The notes under the pieces are model-generated. The model worked only from the letters and a program-made list of their open reading frames with translations. It made no database searches and had not been told where the DNA came from. Positions 40,315 through 49,276 of a DNA stretch of 64,000 nucleotides are shown piece by piece. Location of the stretch: positions 292,692 through 356,691 of the forward strand of contig NZ_JAJFZK010000005.1 in NCBI RefSeq assembly GCF_020731355.1. The letters are read 5' to 3'. Every line of letters begins with the position of its first letter. The first letter of the stretch is position 1. The translations under genes and the position numbers were made by a program. Source of the stretch: Bacillus sp. REN16 (GTDB lineage Bacteria > Bacillota > Bacilli > Bacillales > Bacillaceae_L).

Positions 40315-41818
40315 ATTGTTCTATGTGTTATATAAAATAAAATTGCTTTCTCCAATTGCGTTGTACCATTTATTCAGAGCCGTTTCCACATGCGGAATCA
40401 ATTTGATGACACTCTTACATTTTGCAGAAAAGAAATACAGCGATCGAATTGCAGTCGTGGATGATCACGAAACACTCACCTATAAACAGCTCCTAGATCA
40501 ATCAACAAAACTAGCACATTCTTTAGTAGAAAAATCCCAACTCCGCAGTGGACAGAAAGTGGGTATTTTATGCAGAAATCATGCATCACTTGTAAAATCC
40601 ATTTTTGCTGTATCTCGGGTGGGGGCTGACCTGTATCTATTAAACACAGAAATCAGCAAGCAACAGTTCGACGGTTTCGCCGAGCGACACAAGTTCGACC
40701 TCATTATCTATGATGACGAACTGAGCCCAACCATTCAAAACTTTGCCACCAAAAAGATTTTAAGCTATCATCCCGACTTACCAGCTATTAGTAATTTCCT
40801 GCATTCTAAGAATCAAGTAACACTAACGAGAACCACCAAAGGGAAACTCATCTTACAAACCAGCGGCACTACGGGGATGTCCAAAGACGCGGCACACAAA
40901 CCATCTCTTTTTCATTATTTAAATCCATTTGTAGCTTTTATCAAGCGATTGAAGATTTTGGACTACGACAATGCATACATTGCAACCCCAATTTACCACG
41001 GGTATGGGATCGCCGTTTTGCTTTTATTTATGCCATTAGGGAAAAAGGTTGTGATTACAAGCGGGTTCAATGCCCAAAAGGCCCGCAACCTCATTCGTCA
41101 GCATACAATTGAGGTTGTCACCGTTGTCCCATTAATGCTCCAAAAAATGCTACAAACGAACACAGAAGATTTACAAACGCTCAAATGTATCGCATCAGGT
41201 GGGGCAAAACTCCCTACAAAGCTTGTCGAGGAGACGTTTCAAATACTGGGCCCAGTCCTATACAATCTGTACGGGACCTCAGAATCCGGCTTGAGCTTCA
41301 TTGCCACCCCACAGGACTTAAGGTATTCGGCCACAACAATCGGAAAAAAGATATCTGGACTTAATATAAGAATCCTAGATCGGAACAAAAATGAAGTTCC
41401 TTCCAGCACCATCGGTCAACTTTGTATGAAAAATGATTGGTCTATTCTCAAAAAAACTTGGATTGAAACAGGCGATGCGGGATACCGTGACGAAAATGGA
41501 TATTATTTTTTATGCGGGAGAATGGATGATATGGTCATTTCGGGTGGGGAAAATGTCTACCCCATCGAAGTAGAGCAAATTCTAATCCAACACCCACAGA
41601 TCCATGACGTTGCGATTATTGGAACGGACGATGAACAATTCGTCCAACGCTTAAAAGCATATGTCGTCCCAGAAAAAAATGCATACATAACAGAGGGAGA
41701 ATTACTAGAGTGGCTGCGCCCAAGGGTAGCCAGATTCCAGCTCCCAAAAGAAATTACAATTGTTGAACATCTGCCCTACACAACATTAGGTAAACTTGAC
41801 AAAAAACAGCTATTTTAA
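40301..41818 (+). CDS. AMP-forming acyl-CoA synthetase (long-chain type)
   Basis: Adenylate-forming enzyme of 505 residues that activates a fatty or other carboxylic acid. The P-loop motif is LQTSGTTGMSK (Met where Pro is usual), A5 is YNLYGTSESG, A7 is ETGDAGYRDENG, A8 is GRMDDMVISGGENVYP and the catalytic Lys is in LPYTTLGKLDKKQ. The coupled SDR gene suggests a two-step modification of an acyl group. The natural acid is unknown. Confidence 0.92.
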   Translation: MKLIKLFYVLYKIKLLSPIALYHLFRAVSTCGINLMTLLHFAEKKYSDRIAVVDDHETLTYKQLLDQSTKLAHSLVEKSQLRSGQKVGILCRNHASLVKSIFAVSRVGADLYLLNTEISKQQFDGFAERHKFDLIIYDDELSPTIQNFATKKILSYHPDLPAISNFLHSKNQVTLTRTTKGKLILQTSGTTGMSKDAAHKPSLFHYLNPFVAFIKRLKILDYDNAYIATPIYHGYGIAVLLLFMPLGKKVVITSGFNAQKARNLIRQHTIEVVTVVPLMLQKMLQTNTEDLQTLKCIASGGAKLPTKLVEETFQILGPVLYNLYGTSESGLSFIATPQDLRYSATTIGKKISGLNIRILDRNKNEVPSSTIGQLCMKNDWSILKKTWIETGDAGYRDENGYYFLCGRMDDMVISGGENVYPIEVEQILIQHPQIHDVAIIGTDDEQFVQRLKAYVVPEKNAYITEGELLEWLRPRVARFQLPKEITIVEHLPYTTLGKLDKKQLF

Positions 41819-41826
41819 CGAGAAAC

Positions 41827-41867
41827 AAGGTTCGCCATAATAACTGGACGAACCTTAAAGAGTTTTT
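41827..41867. terminator. Hairpin between convergent genes
   Basis: AAGGTTCG ... CGAACCTT (8-bp stem, 14-base loop) followed by AAAGAGTTTTT. It can serve the ligase gene and, in reverse, the small minus-strand gene, whose stop it overlaps. Confidence 0.65.
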
Positions 41868-42040
41868 ATGAACGTAAAATTCTCAAGAAACTCGCTTTCA
41901 GATACGGTAATACTTTCCGTTAAATCCTTCGTTCTCAGTACGTACTCTTTAACCCCGATAAATTCCGATTCTGCAATTAAGTAAAAGGGTGTTCCTTTTT
42001 TAAATCCCCTAAACTGCTTTCTTAGTGTATATAGCTTCAT
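41855..42040 (-). CDS. Small hypothetical protein
   Basis: Soluble protein of 61 residues starting MKLYTLRKQFRGFKKGTPFY; rich in Phe and charged residues, with no recognised family. I chose the start at 42040 because GGTAGGG lies four to five bases upstream; the frame extends to 42082 without a ribosome site. Confidence 0.6.
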   Translation of the reverse strand: MKLYTLRKQFRGFKKGTPFYLIAESEFIGVKEYVLRTKDLTESITVSESEFLENFTFIKTL

Positions 42041-42142
42041 AAATACCCTACCTGATTCCCAAAAACTTTTAGATAATTCCATTATATATTAATATGATGA
42101 TACACTGCTTTAAATATATTTGAAAACGTAAGGTGATGGAAA

Positions 42143-42904
42143 ATGAATATGGATGGCCCAAATATTCAAATAACAGGCGTCACAAATAAAAATATAACAA
42201 AACATGAATCAATCGAATTAGGACATAAATACCGGGAAGAATTATTGCATTACATTCGAAAAGGGGAGCAGCGATATATTCCCCAATATGCAGACGAATT
42301 TAAAGAGTTTCTAAGGCAGGATACCTTTGATATTATGAAAAGAATTCCAAGGAATCAATTACGTGCTTATAAGAACATTTTGTTATCGCATAATACGCTG
42401 TACAGCTATTCAGCAGAAAAAGGTGGCCTTAGTGCATGGCAATCTCATTTTTTATCTGAAAAATACGCCATTATGGTTGAGAATGCTAAGTCAATCTCGG
42501 AGCTGGAAGAGATTCATAAAAGAATGTTGGAGGAGTACTCAGATCCCTCTATTCGGTTTACACCACTTGAAAAAGCAACAATTGCAGAAAAAGTTGAGCA
42601 TTTTATTCGAATGAATTTTTCAGAGGAAATCTCGATTGAAGAAATTTCGCAAAAGCTGCATGTACATCCTTCCCATTTAATGCGTGCTTTCAAAAAAGAA
42701 AGAGGAATGACAATCAGTCACTTTCGAAATTTGATTAGGATTAAGGAAGCAAAGGACCTCTTAACCAATTCTAATCTTTCATTAATCGAAATCACCCTAA
42801 TTGTAGGTTTTAAAAATCAGCAATACTTTACTCGCGTTTTTAAAGAGGCAGAAGGCGTAACCCCAAAAGAGTATAAACGAAATAATGTAAGTGAAGGCTT
42901 TTAA
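42143..42904 (+). CDS. AraC-family transcriptional regulator
   Basis: Regulator of 253 residues. The C-terminal 100 residues hold two helix-turn-helix motifs: ISIEEISQKLHVHPSHLMRAFKKERG and LSLIEITLIVGFKNQQYFTRVFKEAEGVTPKEY (split at about 168-193 and 211-243). The N-terminal part is an effector domain of unknown ligand. It lies directly upstream of, and probably controls, the GPH symporter/creatininase-like pair. Its stop is inside a perfect terminator stem. Confidence 0.9.
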   Translation: MNMDGPNIQITGVTNKNITKHESIELGHKYREELLHYIRKGEQRYIPQYADEFKEFLRQDTFDIMKRIPRNQLRAYKNILLSHNTLYSYSAEKGGLSAWQSHFLSEKYAIMVENAKSISELEEIHKRMLEEYSDPSIRFTPLEKATIAEKVEHFIRMNFSEEISIEEISQKLHVHPSHLMRAFKKERGMTISHFRNLIRIKEAKDLLTNSNLSLIEITLIVGFKNQQYFTRVFKEAEGVTPKEYKRNNVSEGF

Positions 42905-42934
42905 TCAATTTAAACTATGATTAAAAGCTTTTTC
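42897..42934 (+). terminator. Rho-independent terminator overlapping the araC-like stop
   Basis: GCTTTTAATCA / TGATTAAAAGC, a perfect 11-bp stem, followed by TTTTTC. The stem includes the stop codon. Confidence 0.85.
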
Positions 42935-43018
42935 TATCGATTGCAATTATAGTGTAAAAGGATGCTATTATATTGCAAAAATAGTTAAAAATTATGCGTT
43001 AAAATTCTAGTATATTAA

Positions 43019-43032
43019 TTAAAACGCTTTCA
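43019..43032 (+). promoter_or_regulatory. cre site upstream of the GPH symporter
   Basis: TTAAAACGCTTTCA matches TGWAANCGNTNWCA at 13 of 14 positions, 27 bp before the start codon. A TATATT (43011-43016) just before it may be the -10. An inverted pair TTGCAAT/ATTGCAA (42941 and 42972) could be the AraC-type site. Confidence 0.7.
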
Positions 43033-43058
43033 AAAACTTTACAATTGGGGGTTACAAC

Positions 43059-44441
43059 ATGGAGAAGAAACAGGTTAAAAAATTTGGTTTCCGTGACCAA
43101 TTTGGATACATGCTTGGGGATGTTGGCGGAGGATTTGCAAACCTTTACATCGGTTCATTTTTCCTTTTATTCACTACATCTGTACTAGGTGTTAGCCCAT
43201 ATTTTATGGGTACATTGTTCTTAGTTGCACGGATATTTGATGCATTCACAGATGTTGTGATGGGGAGTATTCCGGATAGATGGAAAATCGGAAAAAGTGG
43301 CGACAAATTTCTGCCATATATTAATATTTCGAAATGGCTACTTGCAGCATCCATTTTAATTTCTTTTGCTGATGTTTCAAGTTGGTCGTCGACTGCTATT
43401 CATGTATGGGTTGTATTTGTTTATTTATTTTATGGAATCGCGTACACAGCTGATTCAATTCCTTATGGTTCATTAGCAGCTGTTATTACAGATGATCCAA
43501 TTGAACGTACGAAATTATCTCGTGCTCGTGCTATTGGTGGAATGGTTGTTGGAATTGGATTTTTATCCTTTGTTCCTATGTTTATCTATGATAAATCTGG
43601 AAATCTAGTTCCTGAAATGTTTTTCTATATTTCGATCGTATTCAGTATTCTTTCTGTTCTAGCTTATACAGGGCTTGTTAAATTAACAACCGAACGTATC
43701 CGTGATGATCGGCCAGTGGGAACAAAACCTGATTATAAATTTACAGAAGCTTTAAAAGCTGCCTTAAAGAATCGTCAGTTATTAGGGATGATGGTAGCGA
43801 GTGTTGGTTCATTAATTATGATTAATGGTGTTACGCAATTAGCTGCTATTGTATTCTCGGAATACTACAAAAACCCAGGTGCCTTTGCGATTAACTCATT
43901 TTTACAAATGGGTGTAACCTTGGTATTGTTCATTTTTGTTCCTAGTCTAGTTAAAAAATTTGGTAAACGTAATATGGTTATTAGTACTGCAAGCTTCAGT
44001 TTAATTGCTTCTACATTGCTAACAATCTTTGTTATAGAAAATGTTTACGTATACATCGTGGCTTATAATATCGCAACAATCGCAAATATGGTGTTTGTGA
44101 TGATCGTATGGGCACTCGTTACAGATTGTTTAGACTTCACAGAGCTTCAAACTGGTAAACGATATGATGGAACACTTTATTCCATTTATTCTTTCTCACG
44201 TAAAGTGGGGATGGGTGTTGGTTCTGCACTTGGCAGTTATGCGTTAGGCTGGGTAGGATTCGTTTCTGGACAAACTTCTCAAACTAAAGAAGTGGCAGAA
44301 GGTGTTTTACGAATGTATAACGGATTACCAATTTTATCGTTTCTCTTAATGATTATCGGGATTGCGTTAATTTTTAACTTAAACAATACGAAGGCCCAAG
44401 AAATGTATGCGACCTTAAAAGAAAGAAGAGCAGCAAACTAA
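43059..44441 (+). CDS. GPH-family (glycoside-pentoside-hexuronide) cation symporter
   Basis: MFS-fold sugar symporter of 460 residues with twelve helices. The N-terminal FGYMLGDVGGGFANLYIGSFFLLFTT (about 12-37), ARIFDAFTDVVMGSIPDRW and YTADSIPYGSLAAVITDDPIERTKLSRAR are GPH landmarks. It is probably catabolite-repressed through the cre site upstream. The partner creatininase-family gene follows after 66 bp. The substrate is unknown. Confidence 0.9.
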   Translation: MEKKQVKKFGFRDQFGYMLGDVGGGFANLYIGSFFLLFTTSVLGVSPYFMGTLFLVARIFDAFTDVVMGSIPDRWKIGKSGDKFLPYINISKWLLAASILISFADVSSWSSTAIHVWVVFVYLFYGIAYTADSIPYGSLAAVITDDPIERTKLSRARAIGGMVVGIGFLSFVPMFIYDKSGNLVPEMFFYISIVFSILSVLAYTGLVKLTTERIRDDRPVGTKPDYKFTEALKAALKNRQLLGMMVASVGSLIMINGVTQLAAIVFSEYYKNPGAFAINSFLQMGVTLVLFIFVPSLVKKFGKRNMVISTASFSLIASTLLTIFVIENVYVYIVAYNIATIANMVFVMIVWALVTDCLDFTELQTGKRYDGTLYSIYSFSRKVGMGVGSALGSYALGWVGFVSGQTSQTKEVAEGVLRMYNGLPILSFLLMIIGIALIFNLNNTKAQEMYATLKERRAAN

Positions 44442-44507
44442 TCAAACATGACATTGAACGTAACTATTAAAATATTTTTTAAAAAGAATTAAAGGGGATG
44501 TTATTTT

Positions 44508-45353
44508 ATGAGAACTCGGTTCCTATCAAAATGCACAAACGGTGAGGTTGAAGAATACCTGCAACATAATGATCTGATTTTTGTACCTGTTGGTGTAACT
44601 GAAACGCACGGAGCATTACCGCTTGATACAGAGACTGTGATTGCTGAGGCGCTCGCTTTAAAAATGGCCGAAGCAACAAATGGTCTCGTTCTTCACAACC
44701 TGCCTTATTTCTTCGCAGGTGGGACAGCGATGGCTCGCGGAACGGTTAATGTAAGTGTTAAAGAGGGAATGAGCTATTTAAACGCAATAGCAAAATCGCT
44801 TTTAAAACAAGGCTTCAGACGTCAAGTGTATGTAACCTGTCATGGTCCTGCTCACATCACACTAAGCGGAATGGTTCGTGACTTCTTTGAGGAAACAAAA
44901 GTACCAATTCTTTATATCGACATGGTAAAAGCAATTGATAGTGTGCAAGATTTGAGCTATTCGTTCATGGAAAAATTCAACGATATAAGCATTGGTGCTT
45001 ACAAAATAGTAGACAGACTGGAAGACGTTCCAATGAATGTACCAGAATCTAACTCGGTAACCTATGATGTGGCAAGTATGATAAACGGCATGAATAAAAA
45101 CCCGGGTAATGCACTTGGAAAATATGCATTGCAGTCAGGGGCAATTGGTTCATACTTTGATAAAGCGTCTGATCATCTAGTAACACCTCTTATTACATCT
45201 GAAGAACATCGCGAAAAATTAGCTCAATCAGGCGTTCTTGCTATCGAAGAATTTATTGAAAAAATGGATGTGCCAAACGTTGTTGAGATATTACGAAAAA
45301 CAGATGAGTATACACAAAACAACAGCCTCCAAAAATACGGGGAATGGTTATAA
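44508..45353 (+). CDS. Creatininase-family amidohydrolase
   Basis: Metal-dependent hydrolase fold of 281 residues. The signature near residue 27 reads PVGVTETHGALPLDTET, a variant of the family PxGSxExHGxHLPLxTD, so the metal-binding Glu and His are kept. A second conserved block is VTCHGPAHIT in place of the usual NGHGGN; this difference suggests a divergent subfamily. Its coupling to a GPH sugar symporter argues for a catabolic role on a sugar-derived compound rather than creatinine. A terminator follows. Confidence 0.82.
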   Translation: MRTRFLSKCTNGEVEEYLQHNDLIFVPVGVTETHGALPLDTETVIAEALALKMAEATNGLVLHNLPYFFAGGTAMARGTVNVSVKEGMSYLNAIAKSLLKQGFRRQVYVTCHGPAHITLSGMVRDFFEETKVPILYIDMVKAIDSVQDLSYSFMEKFNDISIGAYKIVDRLEDVPMNVPESNSVTYDVASMINGMNKNPGNALGKYALQSGAIGSYFDKASDHLVTPLITSEEHREKLAQSGVLAIEEFIEKMDVPNVVEILRKTDEYTQNNSLQKYGEWL

Positions 45354-45360
45354 TGAAGGA

Positions 45361-45389
45361 AAAACGAGAATGAATTTTCTCGTTTTTTT
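45361..45389 (+). terminator. Rho-independent terminator
   Basis: AAAACGAGAA-TGAATT-TTCTCGTTTT followed by further T residues. Confidence 0.88.
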
Positions 45390-45403
45390 ATGGATAATAA
45401 TTA

Positions 45404-45450
45404 GGCGGTAATCCAAGAAGGATTATCGCTTATTTTTGTTGAAGTTAGTA
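45404..45450. repeat. Terminator repeat, copy B
   Basis: GGCGGTAATCC-AAGAA-GGATTATCGCT followed by TATTTTTGTTGAAGTTAGTA. Same layout as copies A, C, D and E; here it follows another terminator, so its presence is not needed for termination. Confidence 0.85.
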
Positions 45451-45479
45451 ATATAAAAGATCGGGGTTTAGAAGAACGA

Positions 45480-45606
45480 AACGTCCACCCGAATCTGGGT
45501 GGAACCTGAAGAAGTTCCGCACGTAATGAATGACCATGAGCTTTCATTACTAGTCTTGAAAGAGGCAATCCAATTAAAGTAATGCGCCTTTTTGTAATAA
45601 GGCGGA
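45480..45606. other. Hairpin-rich non-coding segment
   Basis: Three consecutive inverted repeats: CCACCC-GAATCT-GGGTGG, GGAAC-CTGAAGAA-GTTCC (sharing bases with the first), and GTAATGAA ... TTCATTAC, followed by AGGC ... GCGCCTTTTTG. All frames contain stops. It may be a structured RNA, an inserted repeat, or decayed sequence; no family recognised. Confidence 0.45.
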
Positions 45607-45655
45607 ACATAGTAGCGGGTAAATAAAATGAAGATGTAATGGGGGGGAAGTTTTG

Positions 45656-46357
45656 GTGGAAAAAGCGATCCTAAATTATGACGATTTATTAGAAATGCTG
45701 GATGATTTTTTAAGAGAGCCTAAGCCCTTTTGGGAGAACTTTTATGAGGACAGAACAAAGGAAATTCCGTTTTTTAAAATAAATGGACCAGATGAAAATT
45801 TAGTGGAGTATTTTAATCATGGATTTGCTCCTAAGAGGGTTTTGGAATTAGGATGCGGACCAGGAAGAAATGCTATTTATATGGCTAAAAAGGGTTGCAA
45901 AGTAGATGCACTAGATATTGCCGAAAATGCAATAGCATGGGGAAAGGAAAGGGCTGATGAGGAAGAGGTAGCTATAAATTTTCACTGCAAATCTCTTTTT
46001 GATTTTGAATACGAGCAACATTCTTACGATTTCATTTATGATTGTGGACTATTCCACCATTTAGCACCTCATAGACGTTTAACATACATAGAAATCATAA
46101 AAAGGGCTCTAAAAAAAGATGGACATTTTGCTATTGTTTGTTTTAATACAGATGGAGCATTAGCTACATCTGATTGGGATGTGTACAAAGAAAGAAGCTT
46201 AAATAGAGGAATAGGCTATACTGAGAAGAGACTAAAAGAAATATTTGAACAGGATTTTACAATTAAGGAATTTAGGAGAATGAAAAAGATTAGCCCGCCA
46301 GACAACATGTTGGGAGAAGACTTTCTATGGACGAGCTTAATGCAAATTAAAAAATAG
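45656..46357 (+). CDS. Class I SAM-dependent methyltransferase
   Basis: Methyltransferase of 233 residues with motif I VLELGCGPGRNAIYMAKKG, an acidic residue in VDALDIAENAI and the FIYDCGLFHHLAPHRR motif, resembling TehB/thiopurine-type enzymes. I chose GTG 45656, seven bases after GGGGGGAAG; a TTG one codon earlier is possible. Substrate unknown. It is a single gene. Confidence 0.87.
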   Translation: MEKAILNYDDLLEMLDDFLREPKPFWENFYEDRTKEIPFFKINGPDENLVEYFNHGFAPKRVLELGCGPGRNAIYMAKKGCKVDALDIAENAIAWGKERADEEEVAINFHCKSLFDFEYEQHSYDFIYDCGLFHHLAPHRRLTYIEIIKRALKKDGHFAIVCFNTDGALATSDWDVYKERSLNRGIGYTEKRLKEIFEQDFTIKEFRRMKKISPPDNMLGEDFLWTSLMQIKK

Positions 46358-46366
46358 TGTTGGAGT

Positions 46367-46441
46367 TGTTCAGACAAACAGTTTGTGATAACTCATATTG
46401 AAAAGATCGCCAATGCTATTAAAAAATCTATGATGAAATAG
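46367..46441 (+). pseudogene. Possible C-terminal gene remnant
   Basis: A short stretch reads CSDKQFVITHIEKIANAIKK-SMMK-stop without an upstream start or ribosome site. Its composition looks like the tail of a real protein, but the family is not recognised. The rest of the gap to 46669 has no open frame. Confidence 0.3.
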
Positions 46442-46556
46442 TATTCCAGTCACTAAAAACAAGAATGAATATCCCGTTTTTTTGTTTGGAAGTGATGATC
46501 ATTTTTTATCTAATCATAGTTAAATTTAGCTCGATTGGGAAAAATAGGAATTACAT

Positions 46557-46588
46557 CCTTGCATTACTAGTTATCAAGTAATGAAGGA
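46557..46588. other. Intergenic hairpin upstream of csaA
   Basis: CCTTGCATTACT-AGTTATCA-AGTAATGAAGG forms a stem of 7 bp extended by CCTT/AAGG. No T run follows, so it is not a standard terminator. The gap 46358-46669 otherwise shows no gene. Confidence 0.4.
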
Positions 46589-46669
46589 AAATTAAGCTAG
46601 GATGAATTAATAGAAACATAACAAACGGTGCAGTTTAAGATAATTTATACAGAATAATGGAGGGATATT

Positions 46670-46999
46670 ATGGCGACAATTGAGGACTTTTTAAAATTGG
46701 ATATACGAATCGGTACTGTTGTTAAAGCAGAAATTTTTCCAGAGGCACGTGTACCCGCAATCAAATTAGAAATTGACTTTGGGGAGATTGGCAGTAAACA
46801 ATCTTCTGCACAACTAACAAGAAGATATACACCTGAACAACTAATTGGTAGTCAAGTGGTGGCCGTAGTAAACTTTCCTCCAAGACGTATTGCAGGTTTT
46901 AAATCTGAGGTTTTAGTAATTGGCGGGGTCCCAGAAGCTGGAGACGTGGTACTGTTAAGACCTGATGAACCTATTAAAAATGGAACACCAATCGCATAG
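46670..46999 (+). CDS. csaA: CsaA, tRNA-binding-domain chaperone
   Basis: Small OB-fold protein of 109 residues, the normal size for Csa[33 protein letters not shown] (about 7-38), [16 protein letters not shown] and [18 protein letters not shown] are the family landmarks. In B. subtilis it shows secretion-related chaperone activity; the fold is that of tRNA-binding domains. GGAGGG precedes the ATG. Confidence 0.93.
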   Translation: MATIEDFLKLDIRIGTVVKAEIFPEARVPAIKLEIDFGEIGSKQSSAQLTRRYTPEQLIGSQVVAVVNFPPRRIAGFKSEVLVIGGVPEAGDVVLLRPDEPIKNGTPIA

Positions 47000-47034
47000 A
47001 AATTTTAAGATAATCCAAATTGCTAAAATAAAAA

Positions 47035-47080
47035 GGTGCGTTGTTCCAAGAAGACTAATGCATTCAAATAAAGGAAGTTT
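47035..47080. repeat. Terminator repeat, degenerate copy F
   Basis: GGTGCGTTGTTCCAAGAAGA followed by CTAATGCATTCAAATAAAGGAAGTT resembles copy E (GGTGCGTTGATCCTAGAAGGATTAACGC...TTGAAGTT) with the right arm and T run decayed. Confidence 0.45.
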
Positions 47081-47137
47081 AGAGTAAGTATTAGAGCAAT
47101 CAAAATTTGTGTATTAGATTCAGCGTAAAGTCAGAAA

Positions 47138-47175
47138 AAGACACATCTAGCATAATAACGCTAGATGTGCCTATT
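47138..47175 (-). terminator. Terminator for the pepF-like gene
   Basis: CACATCTAGC ... GCTAGATGTG (10-bp stem, 8-base loop). On the minus strand it is followed by TCTTTTTC, so it ends the minus-strand transcript; it also stands between convergent genes. Confidence 0.8.
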
Positions 47176-47215
47176 TCGTGCAAAACTTCGATTGTTTCTC
47201 CGTGGTCCAACTTCG

Positions 47216-48913
47216 TTAATGAATCTCTTGAATGACTTTTTCTAGGAATTCACCCATTCGCTTAACGGCGTTCTCTGAAAAATCAAAGCTGACCCCAGTT
47301 TCTTGATAAATAGCTGCGATGGATTGAGTGTAATCTGCACTTGCACCCTTTTTAAAGGATTCGATCGCTTGCTGAGGGTCTTTCTGATAATTCTCAAGTA
47401 ATTGCAGAGCACCAAGCATCGAGATAGAGTATTCAATATTATAGAAAGGAACTTCGAAAAAGTGAAGGGTGCCTGCCCAACTCATCCCAATTTCTTCCTC
47501 CAGCCCAGTAGTATCGACAGGGTTTAAGCCATAACGTTTTGAGATTTCAAAGAATTTTTCATCACGTTCTTTGGCTGTGTGGTTAGGATTCGTATACATC
47601 CAATGCTGGAAGAGATCCCCTGATAACGGGCCATATAACATTGTAAATGCCCGTCTTAACTCTTCACGCTGTGCGCTCTTGAAATCTTCTTCGTCTGGAT
47701 AAAAACGATCCAGCTTATCCAATAAGAGTAATTCCATCCCATGAGAATACAGTTCAGCAACTTCCATCCGCAGTTTGTAGTCTTCGATAGGACCGTGCTC
47801 GGAAAACTCAAGGTACCCATTCACCGCATGGCCCATTTCATGAATCAATGCGATCAAAGAGAAAAAGGATGGACTAAAGTTCGCAAAAACAAAGGTATCT
47901 CCTGAAACAGGTAAGGCAGTACAGAATCCACCCGGGCTTTTTCCTTTTCGATCCCCAAGGTCCAGTAACCCATGCTCTCTCATATAATCGAAACGGTCTG
48001 CAAAATATGGGTCGGTTTTCCCTAGAATCTCTGAAACGCCATCCATAAGATCAGACACCTCGGAGTATGGAGGGTTTTTCATCAATTTTGCAGTGTTATC
48101 CCAAGGGCGATATGTATCAACACCAAGCTTCGACTTAAAAACTTCAGCAAGCCGATTCCAAGCTGGAATAATATGTTTTTCTACATTTTCATGAAAGTCA
48201 TAACAATCCTGAACACTATACTCACGATTTTTTACCACAAACATATAATCACGATAATTTTCAAAGCCTGCATTTAAAGCTATTTGATGGCGCAGCTGAA
48301 CGAGCTCATCCATTATGGCATCCATATCAGTTTTAATTTGGCGGAAGGCAGAACCCATCTTGTGATATGCTTTTTCCCTTATTGTTCTGTCTAAGTTATC
48401 AAGTTGGGATTGAATAAACGGAAAAGGCTTTTCCACACCGTCCCATTCAACTGTTAACCCTCCCATAATTTCACTATACTTTGTAGAGAGCTCTTGTTCT
48501 TTTACCATTAATGGAATATTTTCTTCTCTGAACAGTTTAACTTTTGACTCGCGAACATTTCTCATTAAGCCGTACTGTTTTTCATCTAATTGATCTAAAT
48601 AAGGAGACTGACAGAATTTCTCATTCAGTTTTGCATCATATTTCATTAATAGTGGCAGGATGGTCTGCTGATCGTGAAGATAAGTCGCCTTGATCTCTTC
48701 ATCTTCAGTGTTCCGGTAGAAATCGACTTGGTGACCTGTCACGGCCTCCTCAATTTTAATCGTTAAATTCCTTTCATCTGTTAACCACTTTTCTAGGTCA
48801 GAAACGGATTCGATTGGAACATCAAGTAAACTTTGTAACTGGGATTCAACCCCTTCTACATCTTGTAAATCAATTAATTCTTGATAGTAATTATGACGTA
48901 AATCTTGAGACAT
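47216..48913 (-). CDS. M3-family oligoendopeptidase (PepF type)
   Basis: Cytoplasmic zinc metallopeptidase of 565 residues that degrades short peptides. The zinc motif is LIHEMGHAVNGYLEF (HEMGH), with the third ligand Glu in the KLRMEVAELYSHGMELLLL helix about 25 residues later. The N-terminal helical lobe is of the usual size and the HFFEVPFYNIEYSISMLGALQL block is typical. GGGGAG precedes the ATG. Confidence 0.93.
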   Translation of the reverse strand: MSQDLRHNYYQELIDLQDVEGVESQLQSLLDVPIESVSDLEKWLTDERNLTIKIEEAVTGHQVDFYRNTEDEEIKATYLHDQQTILPLLMKYDAKLNEKFCQSPYLDQLDEKQYGLMRNVRESKVKLFREENIPLMVKEQELSTKYSEIMGGLTVEWDGVEKPFPFIQSQLDNLDRTIREKAYHKMGSAFRQIKTDMDAIMDELVQLRHQIALNAGFENYRDYMFVVKNREYSVQDCYDFHENVEKHIIPAWNRLAEVFKSKLGVDTYRPWDNTAKLMKNPPYSEVSDLMDGVSEILGKTDPYFADRFDYMREHGLLDLGDRKGKSPGGFCTALPVSGDTFVFANFSPSFFSLIALIHEMGHAVNGYLEFSEHGPIEDYKLRMEVAELYSHGMELLLLDKLDRFYPDEEDFKSAQREELRRAFTMLYGPLSGDLFQHWMYTNPNHTAKERDEKFFEISKRYGLNPVDTTGLEEEIGMSWAGTLHFFEVPFYNIEYSISMLGALQLLENYQKDPQQAIESFKKGASADYTQSIAAIYQETGVSFDFSENAVKRMGEFLEKVIQEIH

Positions 48914-48984
48914 GGATAACTCCCCTTCCCATTTTTATGTATATCTATCATTATATTATCGAATCTTCAGTCTTATATCTAGCT

Positions 48985-49023
48985 TTTTCAAGAAGGATAA
49001 TCGCTTATTTTGTTGAAGTTATT
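48985..49023. repeat. Terminator repeat, copy C (left arm lost)
   Basis: TTTTTCAAGAAGGATAATCGC followed by TTATTTTGTTGAAGTTATT. The right arm and the conserved TTGTTGAAGTTA tail are kept; the left arm is not recognisable. Confidence 0.7.
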
Positions 49024-49054
49024 CCACTAAACGAAATAAAAGGGGCATTAAAAG

Positions 49055-49264
49055 ATGCAAGAGAAGAAGGTAAAGAAGCAGCTTATAATCGGATGTTTTT
49101 TGTTTGGTCTCTCAATTATATCGGGAAGTATACAAGTCATAGTTTCCCCATACAACTTTGTTAGAGTTGTGTCGTTAATTGCGGTTATTGCAGCTTCATT
49201 AAGTGTAGGTGCGTTTATTAGAGAATTTTTTATTCTGAAAGCAAAAAAAGATACTGATCAATAA
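49055..49264 (+). CDS. Small two-helix membrane protein
   Basis: Protein of 69 residues: basic N terminus (QEKKVKKQ), helices at about 9-29 and 34-56, and a charged tail. Not recognised. GGGG lies 11-14 bases before the ATG. It starts just after a terminator repeat copy and precedes a DUF5412-like gene. Confidence 0.6.
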   Translation: MQEKKVKKQLIIGCFLFGLSIISGSIQVIVSPYNFVRVVSLIAVIAASLSVGAFIREFFILKAKKDTDQ

Positions 49265-49276
49265 ATCATATTTTAC

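Noticed and set aside
42363..42614. Alternative-frame ORF inside the AraC-type gene
   Set aside because: Overlaps a clear AraC coding frame and shows no domain.
45500..45545. T-box riboswitch suggested by GGGTGGAACC
   Set aside because: No specifier-loop domain or complete T-box sequence is present and the next gene is a methyltransferase, not an aminoacylation or amino-acid gene.
48814..49164. Plus-strand frame overlapping the pepF-like start region
   Set aside because: It is antisense to the peptidase and crosses terminator repeat copy C; the gene at 49055 in another frame is better supported.
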